A stretch of DNA of 64,000 nucleotides from Diphasiastrum complanatum (GCA_029204225.1 CM055096.1:44317967-44381966); one strand, 5' to 3'. Shown: positions 11,745 through 21,265, counted from the stretch's first letter. Translations and numbers: made by a program. The notes: a model not told the origin generated them from the sequence alone.

Positions 11745-12663
11745 ATGGCAGACGATAATGCAAATGCAGCTCTCGATGGTCAGGTGCCAATGCCTACCTA
11801 TCTGCAAATTTGTTAGTCATTAACCCAAGCGCTTAATGAGATAATCAACATGAACATTTTACGTGATCAACAAATGGAAGTACTGTTAAATCAAGTGAGA
11901 GCTTTGTCTGCTCCGAATTTGGGCTTTCAGCCTGAACCATTTTTGGGGGAGAAGAAAGAGAAGAAGCCTGAAATTGTGGATGACTGGTTAACCGAGTGGA
12001 CCGGTTATTTTAATCTACACGGAATTCCTGAGGAGAAAAAGATAGAGAGTGTTATTCTGTTCTTCCGTGGTAAAGCTTCGTCGTGGTGGCATGATTTACA
12101 ACCTAAACCTACCACATGGGACGAGTTTATAGAGGTGTTCAGAAAGTCATTTATGGTTGTGGACAACTTGTATTTTTAAGAAAGATTTGTGAATTGCAAA
12201 ATGGGTACTCGGAGTTTGGACTGGTATCTACAAGATTTTATGGATTTATGGAATAAAGTCCCCTCATTCGATGTAAAACTGGCACTGTGGTAGTTTATCC
12301 TAGGTCTGCCTGCAGATTATCAGAATGAGTGTAAGCGTAACGTGCTTCAAACCTTTGATGATGTAGTTCGTGTCGCGAAAGCGTATGACTCCACGGTTGT
12401 GGCATCTAGGAAGCAGTTACAGGCTAATCCATCTTGATCATCCGGACCCAGCTAGAAAAAAGAGAAGAAAAGAGTTCGTGGAAATAAGAATAAAAAATAT
12501 TTCGACGAACTGGATCAAGCTGCATCTGAATTTAGACAAAAGAAAAAGTTGTCCCAAAAAAAGGCTAGAAGGACCAATGTTTGTTTCCATTGTGGTCAGC
12601 CTGGACACGTTATGAAATTCTGCCCAGAACGAAAGAAAGGCGCAACTCAAGTGATTAAGATGC
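11745..12663 (+). pseudogene. gag: Gypsy-1 gag with zinc knuckle
   Basis: Gag begins at MADDNANAALDGQVP and runs in a single frame through the capsid motifs FRGKASSWWHDL and LDWYLQDFMDLW to the knuckle CFHCGQPGHVMKFC at about 12580-12625. Five in-frame stops interrupt it, at 11814 (TAG), 12177 (TAA), 12291 (TAG), 12435 (TGA) and 12453 (TAG). Each is one C-to-T change from a CAG, CAA or CGA codon, and there is no frameshift across about 900 bases. This pattern suggests decay by methylcytosine deamination. Capsid and nucleocapsid assignment is firm from the WW motif and knuckle. Confidence 0.85.
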
Positions 12664-13330
12664 CAGGTAAAGAGAATCTTAAGCTGGAAATTAATAAAAT
12701 TAATTGTGAGTGTGATTGTTCTTTCAGTAATACTTCATTCTTGCCAAATCATTTATTTCGTTTGAAAGGCACTGTGAACGGACATGAAGTTAGTATTTTA
12801 GTGGATAGTGGATCTACTCATAATCTCATTAACTATGGTCTTGTGCAGAGACTTGGACTCAAAACTGAAGCTAGTAACCATAGATATCTAGTATATCTAG
12901 CTTCAGGAGCAGAGTTGGAGACGTGGGATGTGAAAGTTCCAAGACTCCATGTTTGGATCCAGGACTATAGAGAGTTAATTGATTTCCATGTTTTAGATTT
13001 AGCACGTACGGATATTATTCTAGGATATGAGTGGTTATTTAATAAGTATCCTGAAATAGATTTTAATAAGCATCCTGAAATAGATTTTAATAAGCATCCT
13101 GAAGCATGTTCTCTCTTTTCAAGAGGGTAAAGAAATAGTTACATTGTTTGGAGACAATTTTGTACATCCATCTGAGATGAGTTCATTTGCAAATGTAATG
13201 GAGATTTTTGATTCACAGTATGAAGCTTATTCTTTATTTGCTAAGCCAATTTTGGATTTATCTGAAATGCATCTAAGTAGTTGTGAATTGTCAAAAATTA
13301 TTAACTCGGTAGACTTAGATTAGGAGCAAA
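12664..13330 (+). pseudogene. pol: Gypsy-1 protease and linker
   Basis: A retropepsin-like aspartic protease follows gag in the same frame. It shows NGHEVSILVDSGSTHNLI (catalytic DSG), then DIILGYEWL, the usual C-terminal flap/helix motif. Just after that motif lies an in-frame 24-bp tandem repeat (13041-13103), and right behind it the frame shifts by one base near 13104. The linker that follows in the new frame (GKEIVTLFGDNF, then FEFKDVFPEELPHG) carries a TAG at 13321, again explicable as C-to-T in a Gln codon. A further shift near 13390 leads into RT. Confidence 0.78.
13041..13103 (+). repeat. 24-bp tandem repeat inside Gypsy-1 protease region
   Basis: Units AATAAGTATCCTGAAATAG plus ATTTT repeat at 13041, 13065 and partially at 13089. 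They encode repeated NK-Y/H-PEIDF. The repeat keeps the frame but directly precedes a frameshift. Confidence 0.85.
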
Positions 13331-13390
13331 TTGAGAAGAATAAGTTATTGTTTGAATTCAAAGATGTATTTCCAGAAGAATTACCTCATG

Positions 13391-14700
13391 GATTCTGCCA
13401 TCCAGATTGGTAGACCTGAGTTAATTCCAGGTAGTCACCCTATCTCTAGACAACCTTATAGGTTTTCTCAGAAAGAAGAGGTAGAGATTACTAAGCAAAT
13501 TGAAAATTACCTGAAGATGGGTCATATTCAGGGTGCTCTTGTTCTTCTGAAAGCGAAGAAAGATGGAGGCTTCAGGATGTGTGTGGACTACAAAGGGTTG
13601 AATAAAGTAACTATTAGAAATAAATATCCTTTGTCTCGTATGGATGATCTGGTAGATCGATTAGGTGGAGCTAAATACTTCACAAAGATAGATCTTAGAA
13701 CCGGATATCATCAGATTAGGATTCATTCGGGTGACATGCAGAAGACTAGTTTTCGGATGAGATTCGGTCACTATGAATTTCTCGTGCTTCCTTTTGGGTT
13801 AACGAATGCACTAGCTACATTCCAACAGATGATGAACGATCTTTTCCGTCCATATCTAGGGAAGTTTGTGGTTGTTTTCTTAGATTATATTCTCATCTAC
13901 AGTAGAACACTTAAGGAGCATTTGAGTCATCTTAAGACTGTCTTAGATATTCTCAGACGAGAGAAACTCTACGCTAAAGAGTCTAAATGTGAGCTCTTTA
14001 AGCAGGAGTTGTTGTACCTTGGTCCTAAGATCACCCGTAGTGGGTTGGAGATTGAAGAGAGTAAGGTCAAGATAGTGCTTGATTGGCCGATACCGAAGAC
14101 GGTTAGAGAAGTTAAATCTTTTCTCGGTTTTACACTTTTCTTTCGTAAGTCAATTGAGGATTATGCTAAAGTGGCAGCACCCTTAAATAATTTGACTAAA
14201 CGCAGAGTTAATAAAAAGAAAAAGAGAGGTCAACCTAGTGAGCCTATTGAGTGGAATGATGAATTGAACCAATGCTTTGAGAAACTCAAGAAAATGGTTG
14301 CTTCAGCTCCTGTTTTATAGATCGCGAATCCTGATATACCTTACGTCGTGCGAACTGACGCAAGTGATTCAGCGATAGGGGTAGTTCTTCTACGGGAGGA
14401 TAGGCCGATAGCGTTTGAAAGCAAGAAACTCACAGGGCCTCAGTTGCATTATACAACTCAGGAGAAAGAGTTATTTGTTGTGATACATGCACTTAAAACC
14501 TGGAGGCATTACCTTTATAGTAGTCAGTTTATAGTGTATACATATCACCAACCTCTGAAGTACTTTTGTAATCAGAACGATCTAAGGGGTTGTAAAGCTC
14601 GTTGGGCTGAGCTTATGTTGGAATTTGATCATGAGATCCGATATATCAAGGGCAGCTCTAACCAAGTTGCGGATGCACTTAGTCGGATTGGTGAATTAAA
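13391..14700 (+). pseudogene. pol: Gypsy-1 reverse transcriptase and RNase H
   Basis: RT shows the palm motifs FRMCVDYKGLNK, AKYFTKIDLRTGYHQIRI and FLVLPFGLTNA. The catalytic FLDD box reads FLDY (VVVFLDYILIYS), so one metal-binding Asp is lost. RNase H begins at RTDASDSAIG, with QEKELFVVIHALKTWRHYL. The usual VYTDHQ reads VYTYHQ, a second Asp-to-Tyr change at a catalytic site. One in-frame TAG at 14318 lies between RT and RNase H and is a C-to-T change of a Gln codon. The frame otherwise stays open for more than 1.3 kb. The enzyme would be inactive. Confidence 0.85.
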
Positions 14701-14899
14701 TAAACTTTCTTTCACCCAGATTTCCACTGATCTATATATTTCACTGAGAGGAAAATGTGAATTAGATTCTCATTTTGGTCCCATCTGGAAGATGGTGGAG
14801 ACAGGAAAAAATGAGAATGGAATAAAGATTTACTCACAAGGGTCTCAGGTTCCTAGGAAAAATAAGAAGATAGCGAAACAGTTCTCTATCCGAGGTGGA

Positions 14900-15631
14900 T
14901 TACTATTTCAGAATGGAAAAATTTGTGTACCGACGGATGATGAATTAAAGAAGAAGATTCTTTATGAGTGTCATGACGTTACCTATGCAGGTCATCCGGG
15001 TATACACAGGACTTTGGACTTAGTCAGAAGAGAGTTTCATTGGCCAAAACTCAAGCCATTTGTCGAGTCTTATGTGGTTAAGTGTAGACCTTGCCAGTTA
15101 GCCAAAGCTGAACGCTTAAAGACTGGAGGGTTGCTACATCCCCTAGATATCTTTCAGAAACGATGGGAAAGTATATCTATGGATTTTGTCGTTGGACTTC
15201 CAAGGACCCAACGCCAAAATGATTCTATTTGGGTTGAAGTGGATAGGTTGACAAAGTTAGCTACTTTTATACCAGTCAAGTCAACTGCTAAGGCTTCAGA
15301 TTTAGCCTAGATCTTTATGGAAAGATTATTTAGGCTTTATGGACTGCCAAGTGATATAGTTAGTGATAGAGATCCTAAGTTGACAGGTCACTTTTGGTCA
15401 GCTGTATTCCATAAGCTTGAAACCTCGCTTAGTTTTAGTTCTTCTGATCATCCTGAATCAGATGGCCAGACTGAGGGAACTAATCAGACTATGGAGGACA
15501 TGTTGATAACTTATGTGTCTCACAGGCAATCTCAGTGGGAAGATTACATTCCTTTGATTGAGTTTGCTTATAACAGTAGAAAACATTCTTCTACTGAGTC
15601 CATTTATGCTAATGTACGGTTTTCAACCTAG
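14900..15631 (+). pseudogene. pol: Gypsy-1 integrase (H2C2 and core)
   Basis: The H2C2 zinc-binding domain is intact (HDVTYAGHPGIH ... CRPCQLAK). The DDE core follows: WESISMDFVVGLP (first Asp), IVSDRDPKLTGHFW (second Asp) and ESDGQTEGTNQ (Glu). A TAG at 15308 between the first and second catalytic residues is one C-to-T change from Gln. Near 15600 a small indel shifts the frame, and the sequence MLMYGFQPRSPVN continues in another frame. Integrase inserts the cDNA copy into the host genome. All three catalytic residues persist, but the reading frame does not. Confidence 0.83.
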
Positions 15632-16218
15632 ATCTCCGGTAAATGTGGAGACAAAGTCTATTAAGATCCAGAAAGTTGCAGATTTCTTGCATGATATATG
15701 TGAAACGTTGCAAGTGGCCCGTGATTGTATCTGGAGTGCTCACGATAGAGCTAAGCACTATGCCGATCTTAAGAGGTCTCCTAGAGATTTTTCAAGTTGA
15801 TGACTGGGTATATCTTAGAATACCTAAGGATTCTAAGACTATGAGTATATGGAAGCATTATAAATTGTCTACGAGATATTGTGGACCATTTCGGATTATA
15901 AAAAAAATTGGTTCTTTAGCTTACGAATTAGATCTTCAAAACAAGACTACAGCTCACCCAGTGTTTCATGTAAGCCGATTGAAATTAAGTTTGCATGAGG
16001 GTGAAGTAGTTGGTTCAGAGGAAGATCTTACCCATTTGGAGGACTCATCACTAAGTGTTCCTTTGGAACCTAAAAAGGTACTCAGAACCAGAGATAAACA
16101 ACTGAGAAATCGTTCTATCTCTGACTGCTTGATCAAGTGGAAGGGACAGACTGAGAATAATGATTCATGGGAAAGGGTCGAAAGCATAAAGAAGAATTTC
16201 CCTAGTTTTCATTTCTAG
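15632..16218 (+). pseudogene. pol: Gypsy-1 integrase C-terminus with chromodomain
   Basis: After one more frameshift near 15790 the integrase C-terminal beta domain is clear (DDWVYLRIPKDS, LSTRYCGPFRI, HPVFHVSRLK). The final 55 residues form a chromodomain-like module: LRTRDKQLRNRSI, then CLIKWKGQTENNDSWERVE. In chromoviruses this module is thought to steer insertion toward methylated-histone chromatin. It ends at a TAG at 16216, directly before the polypurine tract. Confidence 0.82.
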
Positions 16219-16232
16219 AGATAGAAATGGTT

Positions 16233-16246
16233 TAAGGGGGGAAGAA
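16233..16246 (+). promoter_or_regulatory. Gypsy-1 polypurine tract
   Basis: AAGGGGGGAAGAA lies directly before the TG of the 3' LTR, where plus-strand DNA synthesis is primed. Confidence 0.85.
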
Positions 16247-16715
16247 TGTTATGTCCATGTCCTATACAAGGGGTTCCTGACGTGCATAGCCGGTCACTCC
16301 AGTTGTATGTGGTTATTAGTTATGCTACGTCATTCCGGACGTGGTCGTATTAAATAATTAATAATCATATGAGGGCCCAGACCTATAATTGGACATAGGA
16401 GCACATGCATGGTGAAGACTGCTTTAATGCAAGAATAGGAGATCAATAGCTCAATTTAGGTTGCATGGAAATCCTAAAGGGAATATTCTCTCTCTCTCTT
16501 GAGAAGAATAAGTCTAGTGGAAACTCGCCCATTCTCCTATTGTGAATTGTGATTCTTGAGCCAATGTTTCCTCTTCTCTCTTGTGTTCTTCACTGTGGCT
16601 TTGGGGTGGATTGGTTAGGGTATTGACTAGCCTCTCCATATTGGTTGGGTGGTTCATGCTCCACAGGTGTCCTTTTGGTTTGCATGTGATTGGAATTCTG
16701 TAATTTTTCACTTGG
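16247..16715 (+). repeat. Gypsy-1 3' LTR
   Basis: Starts TGTTATGTCCATGTCC like the 5' copy and aligns with it to CACTTGGTG. Beyond that the copies differ, so the end may be mutated or truncated. It lacks about 12 bp near the start (the GGAATCGGAATTATT stretch of the 5' copy) and carries an extra CT run. Confidence 0.87.
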
Positions 16716-17012
16716 TGTTATGGATATTACTAGCTCTGTTGAAGGGGAGGGGCATGTACCATGCTTGTCATGATGGGGACCTCTTTTTTTTTTTGAATTT
16801 GAACATAATGGCACAAATATATTGTTCATGCTCATATCCCATGATATCCCATAACGTACTTAGGTCGATTCGCACCAAGCATTAGGTTAAGTTAAATTAC
16901 AACAGTCGGTTAAAATTGACATAAGCTATAAATGGGTCTACATTCACACTAACCATTAAGCTGTATCTCTAACTTAACATAATTCTTCAACTCGCATTCG
17001 CCTTAACACTTT
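16716..17012. other. no gene seen
   Basis: Non-coding DNA between the Gypsy-1 3' LTR and a tandem repeat. Confidence 0.4.
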
Positions 17013-17190
17013 TTAAGTTAAAATTTTAACTTAACTACACTAACTTAAAAGTGAATTCACACCATCAGTTGTGTTAGTTCATAAACAATTAACTTAATGC
17101 TTCTTAAGTTAAATTTTTAATTTACCTAAACTAACTTAAAAGTGAGTTCACACCATCACTTCGATGGTCCATAAACAATTCACTTAATGA
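17013..17190. repeat. 91-bp tandem repeat, two copies
   Basis: Two AT-rich units share TTAAGTTAAA, CTAACTTAAAAGTGA, TTCACACCATCA and CATAAACAATT in the same order with a 91-bp period. Confidence 0.75.
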
Positions 17191-17209
17191 GAAAATTAAT
17201 AGTGCATTT

Positions 17210-17690
17210 CTGCCAAAAAGTCTCTCTCTAGACTCTTTGTCTCCCTCTCTATACTCTCTCTAGCCTTCAGTCTAGATAGAGTGCACAAGGAGTCAAGAGA
17301 GATGGTATAGAGAGAATCTAGAGAGAGATCCTAGAAAGAGCAAATATATAAAGGGTATAGAGAAGAGTGTGTAGAGGGAGACAATCTACAGAAAGAGGGA
17401 GTCCCCAAAAATAAACTAGAGAGAGCAATTCTAGAAAGAGGTCTCGAGAGAGCCTAGAGTCTAGAGATCTAGACTGCTTCTATAATATGTCTCTAGACTC
17501 CTCTCTCTACATTATCTCTCTAGACTATTCTTTCTCCATATGCTATCTTTATGTAGATTCTCTCTCGATTGCTTCTCTCAAAATTCCCTCTATATACTTA
17601 TGTGTCTCTAAACTCTCTCAACTCTCTACATTGCCTCTTTCTAGAATCTCTTTTTAGACTCCTCTTCTACCCTCTGTAGACTTTTTCTAG

Positions 17691-17735
<45 letters not shown>
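17210..17735. repeat. alternating CT-rich and GA-rich blocks with TCTAGA palindromes
   Basis: A CT-rich block (about 17220-17270) is followed by a GA-rich block (about 17275-17460) and a second CT-rich block (about 17480-17735) ending in pure (CT)n. CTCTCTAGA and TCTAGAGAG words recur. The strand switching would let the segment fold back on itself. Confidence 0.65.
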
Positions 17736-17736
<1 letters not shown>

Positions 17737-18027
17737 GAGAATGGAAGAGGCAAGGGCAAGGGGACAAAAAGCTCTTTTCAGATATGGGCGTTTGATTTTC
17801 GTGACCCTCAATTGAGTCTTTGAATGACAGTTATTGTAGAATTACTATAGCTCCATAGATCGAACGTTTTTAGAACATGTGACCGAGTGCAAACATGCCT
17901 ATAACTATCGTTTTCGGTATGTATGCATCCTAAGCTTTATATGAATCTACCTACTTTACTACACATAAATGTTTTGCATTTTAAAACACTAAACAAAATT
18001 TTTCATACATTTCCAAAAAGTTGTCAA
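17736..18027. other. no gene seen
   Basis: Short non-coding interval with no recognised structure. Confidence 0.4.
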
Positions 18028-18124
18028 TTTTTTTTTTTCTTGGACACTGCCCATGTGTGCGCGATGTTTGAACTTGGGTGATCAATCTCACATCAAGAAC
18101 CCTTTACCACCACACCACAAGTCA
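18028..18124 (-). mobile_element. tRNA-derived SINE-like fragment
   Basis: On the minus strand a segment starting TGTGGTGTGGTGGTAAAG resembles the A-box end of a tRNA-type pol III promoter. About 30 bases later ACCCAAGTTCAAACATC resembles a B box. The unit ends in an A-rich tail (AAGAAAAAAAAAAA) at 18028-18040. The head-plus-poly(A) layout and the roughly 95-bp length fit a short SINE. Box matches are imperfect and I see no firm target duplication. Confidence 0.35.
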
Positions 18125-18224
18125 GTTTAGTATAAGACTTTTACGGAGTTAGTTTTTGGAGAAAGATGCTACTTCCATTATTATACTTTGCGTGCTTTCT
18201 AGAACACTCACCCAAAGTTTGAAT

Positions 18225-18656
18225 CTATTGAAATCCTAATGAAAAAGGATAATGCCTTATAAAGGTTTGTATACAAGTTTGAGACGTCTTTGAAATTTTT
18301 TTTTTTTGAGCCTCAGTCTCCTTACCATTGTAGGCTTTTGGTCCATGAGCACCATCTCTCTTCTCTAAACCATAGCTCATCTGATACCGGCTCTCCTCCC
18401 CATAAGCTGATCGCTCTTGTTTTCTTTTCTCGCGTTTCCCTGTGAGCTTGCTCTGAGCTCCTAGTTTTCGCCACCCATTATAAGCAATCGTCTCACATTT
18501 TTCAGAGTCATTTTTTCCTGTAATATCATCTGATTTCACGTGATCAAAGCTCATTGAGCTCAGAGAGTCAAGGACCAAGGATCTTAAAACTCTAGTACCA
18601 ATCGTCTCACATTTTTCCAGATCAGCTATTCTCTTCCGCAATCTCTGATTTTGCAA
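18225..18656 (-). CDS. possible host exon of unknown function, divergent from MGS
   Basis: I do not recognise this protein. The minus-strand frame is open for about 143 codons. It is highly charged (Lys/Arg/Glu-rich) with a short helical start (LRKRIADLEKCETI) and a second EKCETI about 38 residues later. The two copies sit in a direct DNA repeat (TCGTCTCACATTTTTC at 18488 and 18601, plus strand). The text AATGGTAAGG near 18325 reads like a plant 5' splice donor, after which the frame becomes a poly-Lys artefact. If real, it would be an exon transcribed away from the mannosylglycerate synthase, whose ATG is about 120 bp away. It may equally be non-coding. Confidence 0.28.
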   Translation of the reverse strand: MQNQRLRKRIADLEKCETIGTRVLRSLVLDSLSSMSFDHVKSDDITGKNDSEKCETIAYNGWRKLGAQSKLTGKREKRKQERSAYGEESRYQMSYGLEKRDGAHGPKAYNGKETEAQKKKISKTSQTCIQTFIRHYPFSLGFQ

Positions 18657-18717
18657 AGGCTTAGCTATATTTGGTTACTTTTCTCAATTAGCAGCGATCA
18701 AGTGATCTGACAGGAAA

Positions 18718-18777
18718 AGAGAGAGAGAGAGGATCAATAGGATCAGCTTAATTAAACTGATACCTTATAGAAGTATA
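18718..18777 (+). promoter_or_regulatory. putative MGS 5' UTR/core promoter region
   Basis: A (GA)n tract (AAGAGAGAGAGAGAGG, about 18717-18732) and a weak TATA-like CTTATAGAAGTATA just before the ATG lie in the roughly 120-bp gap between MGS and the divergent minus-strand frame. GA tracts are common in plant 5' UTRs. No transcription start can be fixed from sequence. Confidence 0.3.
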
Positions 18778-20041
18778 ATGTCTAGTCTGGTGTGTTTTCC
18801 TTTCAAGGAAGAGGATATAGTTGTGGTAGCAAGAAATATCGAGTGTGCCGCTTCGCATCCTTCTGTTTCAGGAGTTTTGTGTGTGGGTTTCAGCAAAGGG
18901 GAGACATGGCATGCGATCCAAGCCGCAAAGCCTGAGATTGAGCATTCAACAGGCAAACCCATCTTTCTCTTGCAGATGAGGAGGATCGGAACTTCTTTAA
19001 GACCAGGAAAGGGCGATGGCATGAACACAGCTCTTGCTTATTTCTTGGACAATCCCCAATACAAGCGCCTTCATTTCTACGATTCTGACATCGTCTCCTT
19101 CTCCTCTAGCTGGATCAGCAAAGCCGAGAAGGAAGCAGATCTAGACTACGACGTGGTGAGGCATTATTTTCCACGATCCAGTACTGATGCTATGATAACA
19201 TGGCTTGTTTCGAAGATCGGCTTTGTTCTTCTATGGCCCAGCTCTGTTCTTCCAGCCATAGAGCAGCCTCTGGGAGGCGAGTTTCTCATGTCCAGAAAAG
19301 CCGCTGAAATACTGTTTGCAAATCCTCGTGTTCGTGATCAAAGCGACTGGGGAATAGACACCCTTTACACTTTTGCCATGGCCCAAGAGGGGCTGCGCAT
19401 GGCTGAGGTCTATGTCCCTGAAGGAAAAGTCCACAAGCTCTATGGTGGGCTTCAGGATCTGAAGACGATGCTGGTTGAGTGCTTCGGCGCCGTTCAATCT
19501 CTGAAAAGTCGGGAGGGAGGGTCGACACAGGATCGAGCATCCCACGTCGCCTGTGCCTGAGACACTGAAGCAAAAAATAGGCTATGATTTTGAAAAGTCC
19601 CTCAGGTTGCTCAGGAGCAGCTGCTGGACTCCTCGCCAGAAGGAGCTGTTGCAGCGCTACTTCCATGATCATCCAGCGCTGGTGAATGGACTGTTGCAGG
19701 CCATGGAGTGGCCGTGCTGGGGCTTTGTAGACGAGGAATCCTGGGTTTTTGCCTACCACAAGCTTCTACAACATTTTGAGAAGGGGGATCTCGATTGGGA
19801 GGAGCTTCTTTTCAAAATGTGGGTGGCAAGAGTGTTAAATCACACCATGAGGAATGTGATCCGAGGATACGATGCTGCAATGGGATCTCTCCGAGATTTT
19901 GTGTGGGAGACTCAGCAAAAAGCAGCTGCTAAACTAATTTCCTCGGAGCCAGTTGCCAACCCCCTGATAATTGCATCAGCTGGCCACACAGCCTTGGAGG
20001 GTCTAGCAAATGGACAACAACAATGTGGAACAACAAGATGA
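18778..20041 (+). CDS. MGS: mannosylglycerate synthase (GT78), interrupted by one frameshift
   Basis: This enzyme transfers mannose from GDP-mannose to D-glycerate in one step, giving alpha-mannosylglycerate, a cytosolic compatible solute. The protein resembles bacterial (Rhodothermus-type) MGS along its whole length. It starts MSSLVCFPFK, the conserved beginning, which supports this ATG. The metal-binding DxD is D102-S-D104. Other family motifs are RPGKGDGMN (75-83), VRHYFPRSSTDAMITW (127-142), QPLGGE (163-168), DWGIDTLYTF (190-199) and H219-K-LYGG. After about codon 245 the frame changes: the first frame runs to a TGA at 19558, while homology continues one base later as HRIEHP, then WTPRQKELL, EELLFKMWVARVLN and RGYDAA, ending at a TGA at 20039. 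The break lies in the run GGGAGGGAGGG (19511-19521). There are no introns. About 30 extra residues extend the C-terminus. It is either a young pseudogene or an intact gene with an indel error. Confidence 0.9.
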
Positions 20042-21198
20042 ATGCAAAGTAGACCAACAAAGGAGTTACTTGAGTCTTGCACTTCTCATGTGCAGCCTTA
20101 AATGTATATGCCTCCCCATGCATGAAAGAGCTCCAGAAAACTTATTATGCTCACAACTCCTTTTAGGTACCACTTGTAGAAATGCCATATTAGATTGGCA
20201 GCTCTGCATTTTGTTGACTAGAGGCTATTATATTAGTCATGTGTTATTGATCACTACTTGCACCAATAACAACATCCTGGATCAGACCGTGGATGTATGA
20301 AACATTGAGTACGTTGGTAAGAGTTACTCTTATCTCCATGCCCTTGAGAATGTCCTAGTTTGTCCATCACAGTGGGCACTTGGTAGAGTTGTTGACTGCC
20401 ACCGAAAAGGTGCAATCTTGAATCCCGGCAGAAAGGTGCAATCTCCAATCCAGACCACTAAGGAGACTATCTTCTCAAATGGCATTGCCACTGTATATGC
20501 TGTATATAATCACCACTAGTTGCTTAATCTTGTATGCCAAAAAAAAAAAGAATTGTCCTAATTTCTAAAAATAATTCATGGGTTTATGTTGAATGATGCA
20601 AGTTTTGGTGGTAATTTTTATTTTATTTCATATTATTTTTAATTTTTTACAATTTTAGCCTAGCCTCTGCAAAAGAGGTTTGGATGATGAGGCAAGCCAC
20701 GTGCATCTCCAAAAGCTGCATTCATATGCTTATGTTGCATGATGAATTTATTTTCTTAAAAATCAAAACATGTACGATATGGTCATGGAATGCACGTGCA
20801 GAAAAACGTGTGCTAGGTTTTGTGATCAGACGCAGCAGAAGCCTCGTCGGCGCTGGAGCACCAAATTCTTGGTGAAACCGTTCATGGCAGCATCGAGGTT
20901 GTCTATTTTTGAATTCTTCAGGTCGTGACTATTTGTAGGATGGTTGTAACGTTGCATGGGGAGGGAATCTGCCACGGACAGGTGAGAGGCTGCTCGTGCT
21001 GCAAGGAATAGGCCTATGGATGAGGCGTCTGCAAATATGAAGAGAGAGAGGCGTTGCATGTGTTTTGAGTTAGGTGTTCCGTGAGGCCGCATAAGAGTTG
21101 TGATGTTCTTTCTTGATTTCGTATGCGTTGGGCTTTGTTTTTGGGTGAGAAGGTAAACATTTGCTCCTGAGCTTGTGTTCAACGTGGTTTCTCTCTTG
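20042..21198. other. MGS downstream region, no gene seen
   Basis: Contains short open frames without domain features on both strands and an A-run near 20538. Nothing here resembles mannosylglycerate hydrolase or another solute gene. Confidence 0.5.
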
Positions 21199-21265
21199 CT
21201 GTTCTAGCACTGGATAGCCATCAGCCCACGATTCGCCACTGCTGTTCTAGCACTGGATAGCCACA
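21199..21265. repeat. direct repeat of about 25 bp
   Basis: TGCTGTTCTAGCACTGGATAGCCA occurs at about 21199 and again at about 21241, a local duplication with a period near 41 bp. Confidence 0.7.

Larger units (their letters stand above)
9454..16715 (+). mobile_element. Gypsy-1, full-length chromovirus with both LTRs
   Basis: A roughly 7.26-kb Ty3/gypsy element. It has matching LTRs of about 470-480 bp, an iMet primer-binding site, a 1.8-kb leader, gag with one CCHC knuckle, protease, RT, RNase H, H2C2 integrase and a C-terminal chromodomain, then a polypurine tract. This order and the chromodomain place it in the chromovirus branch. Coding capacity is lost through stops and frameshifts. I found no convincing target-site duplication. 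The last 15 or so bases of the 3' LTR do not match the 5' LTR, so the right border is approximate. Confidence 0.88.

Noticed and set aside
9440-16730. A target-site duplication for Gypsy-1
   Set aside because: No matching 5-bp flanks were found. The 3' LTR end is altered, so any duplication may be lost.
19508-19530. A GT...AG pair that might be a tiny intron in the synthase
   Set aside because: It is 23 bp, too short for splicing in plants, and its length does not restore the frame.
19502-19560. Programmed frameshift in the synthase
   Set aside because: No slippery heptamer or downstream pseudoknot is evident, and the family is encoded in one frame elsewhere.
19231-19759. Minus-strand open frames opposite the synthase
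   Set aside because: They are antisense shadows of a well-supported coding strand, with no motif of their own.
18778-20041. Bacterial contamination as the source of the synthase
   Set aside because: The gene sits in continuous sequence with plant retrotransposons on both sides, and its codons and extended C-terminus look eukaryote-adapted. It cannot be fully excluded without reads.
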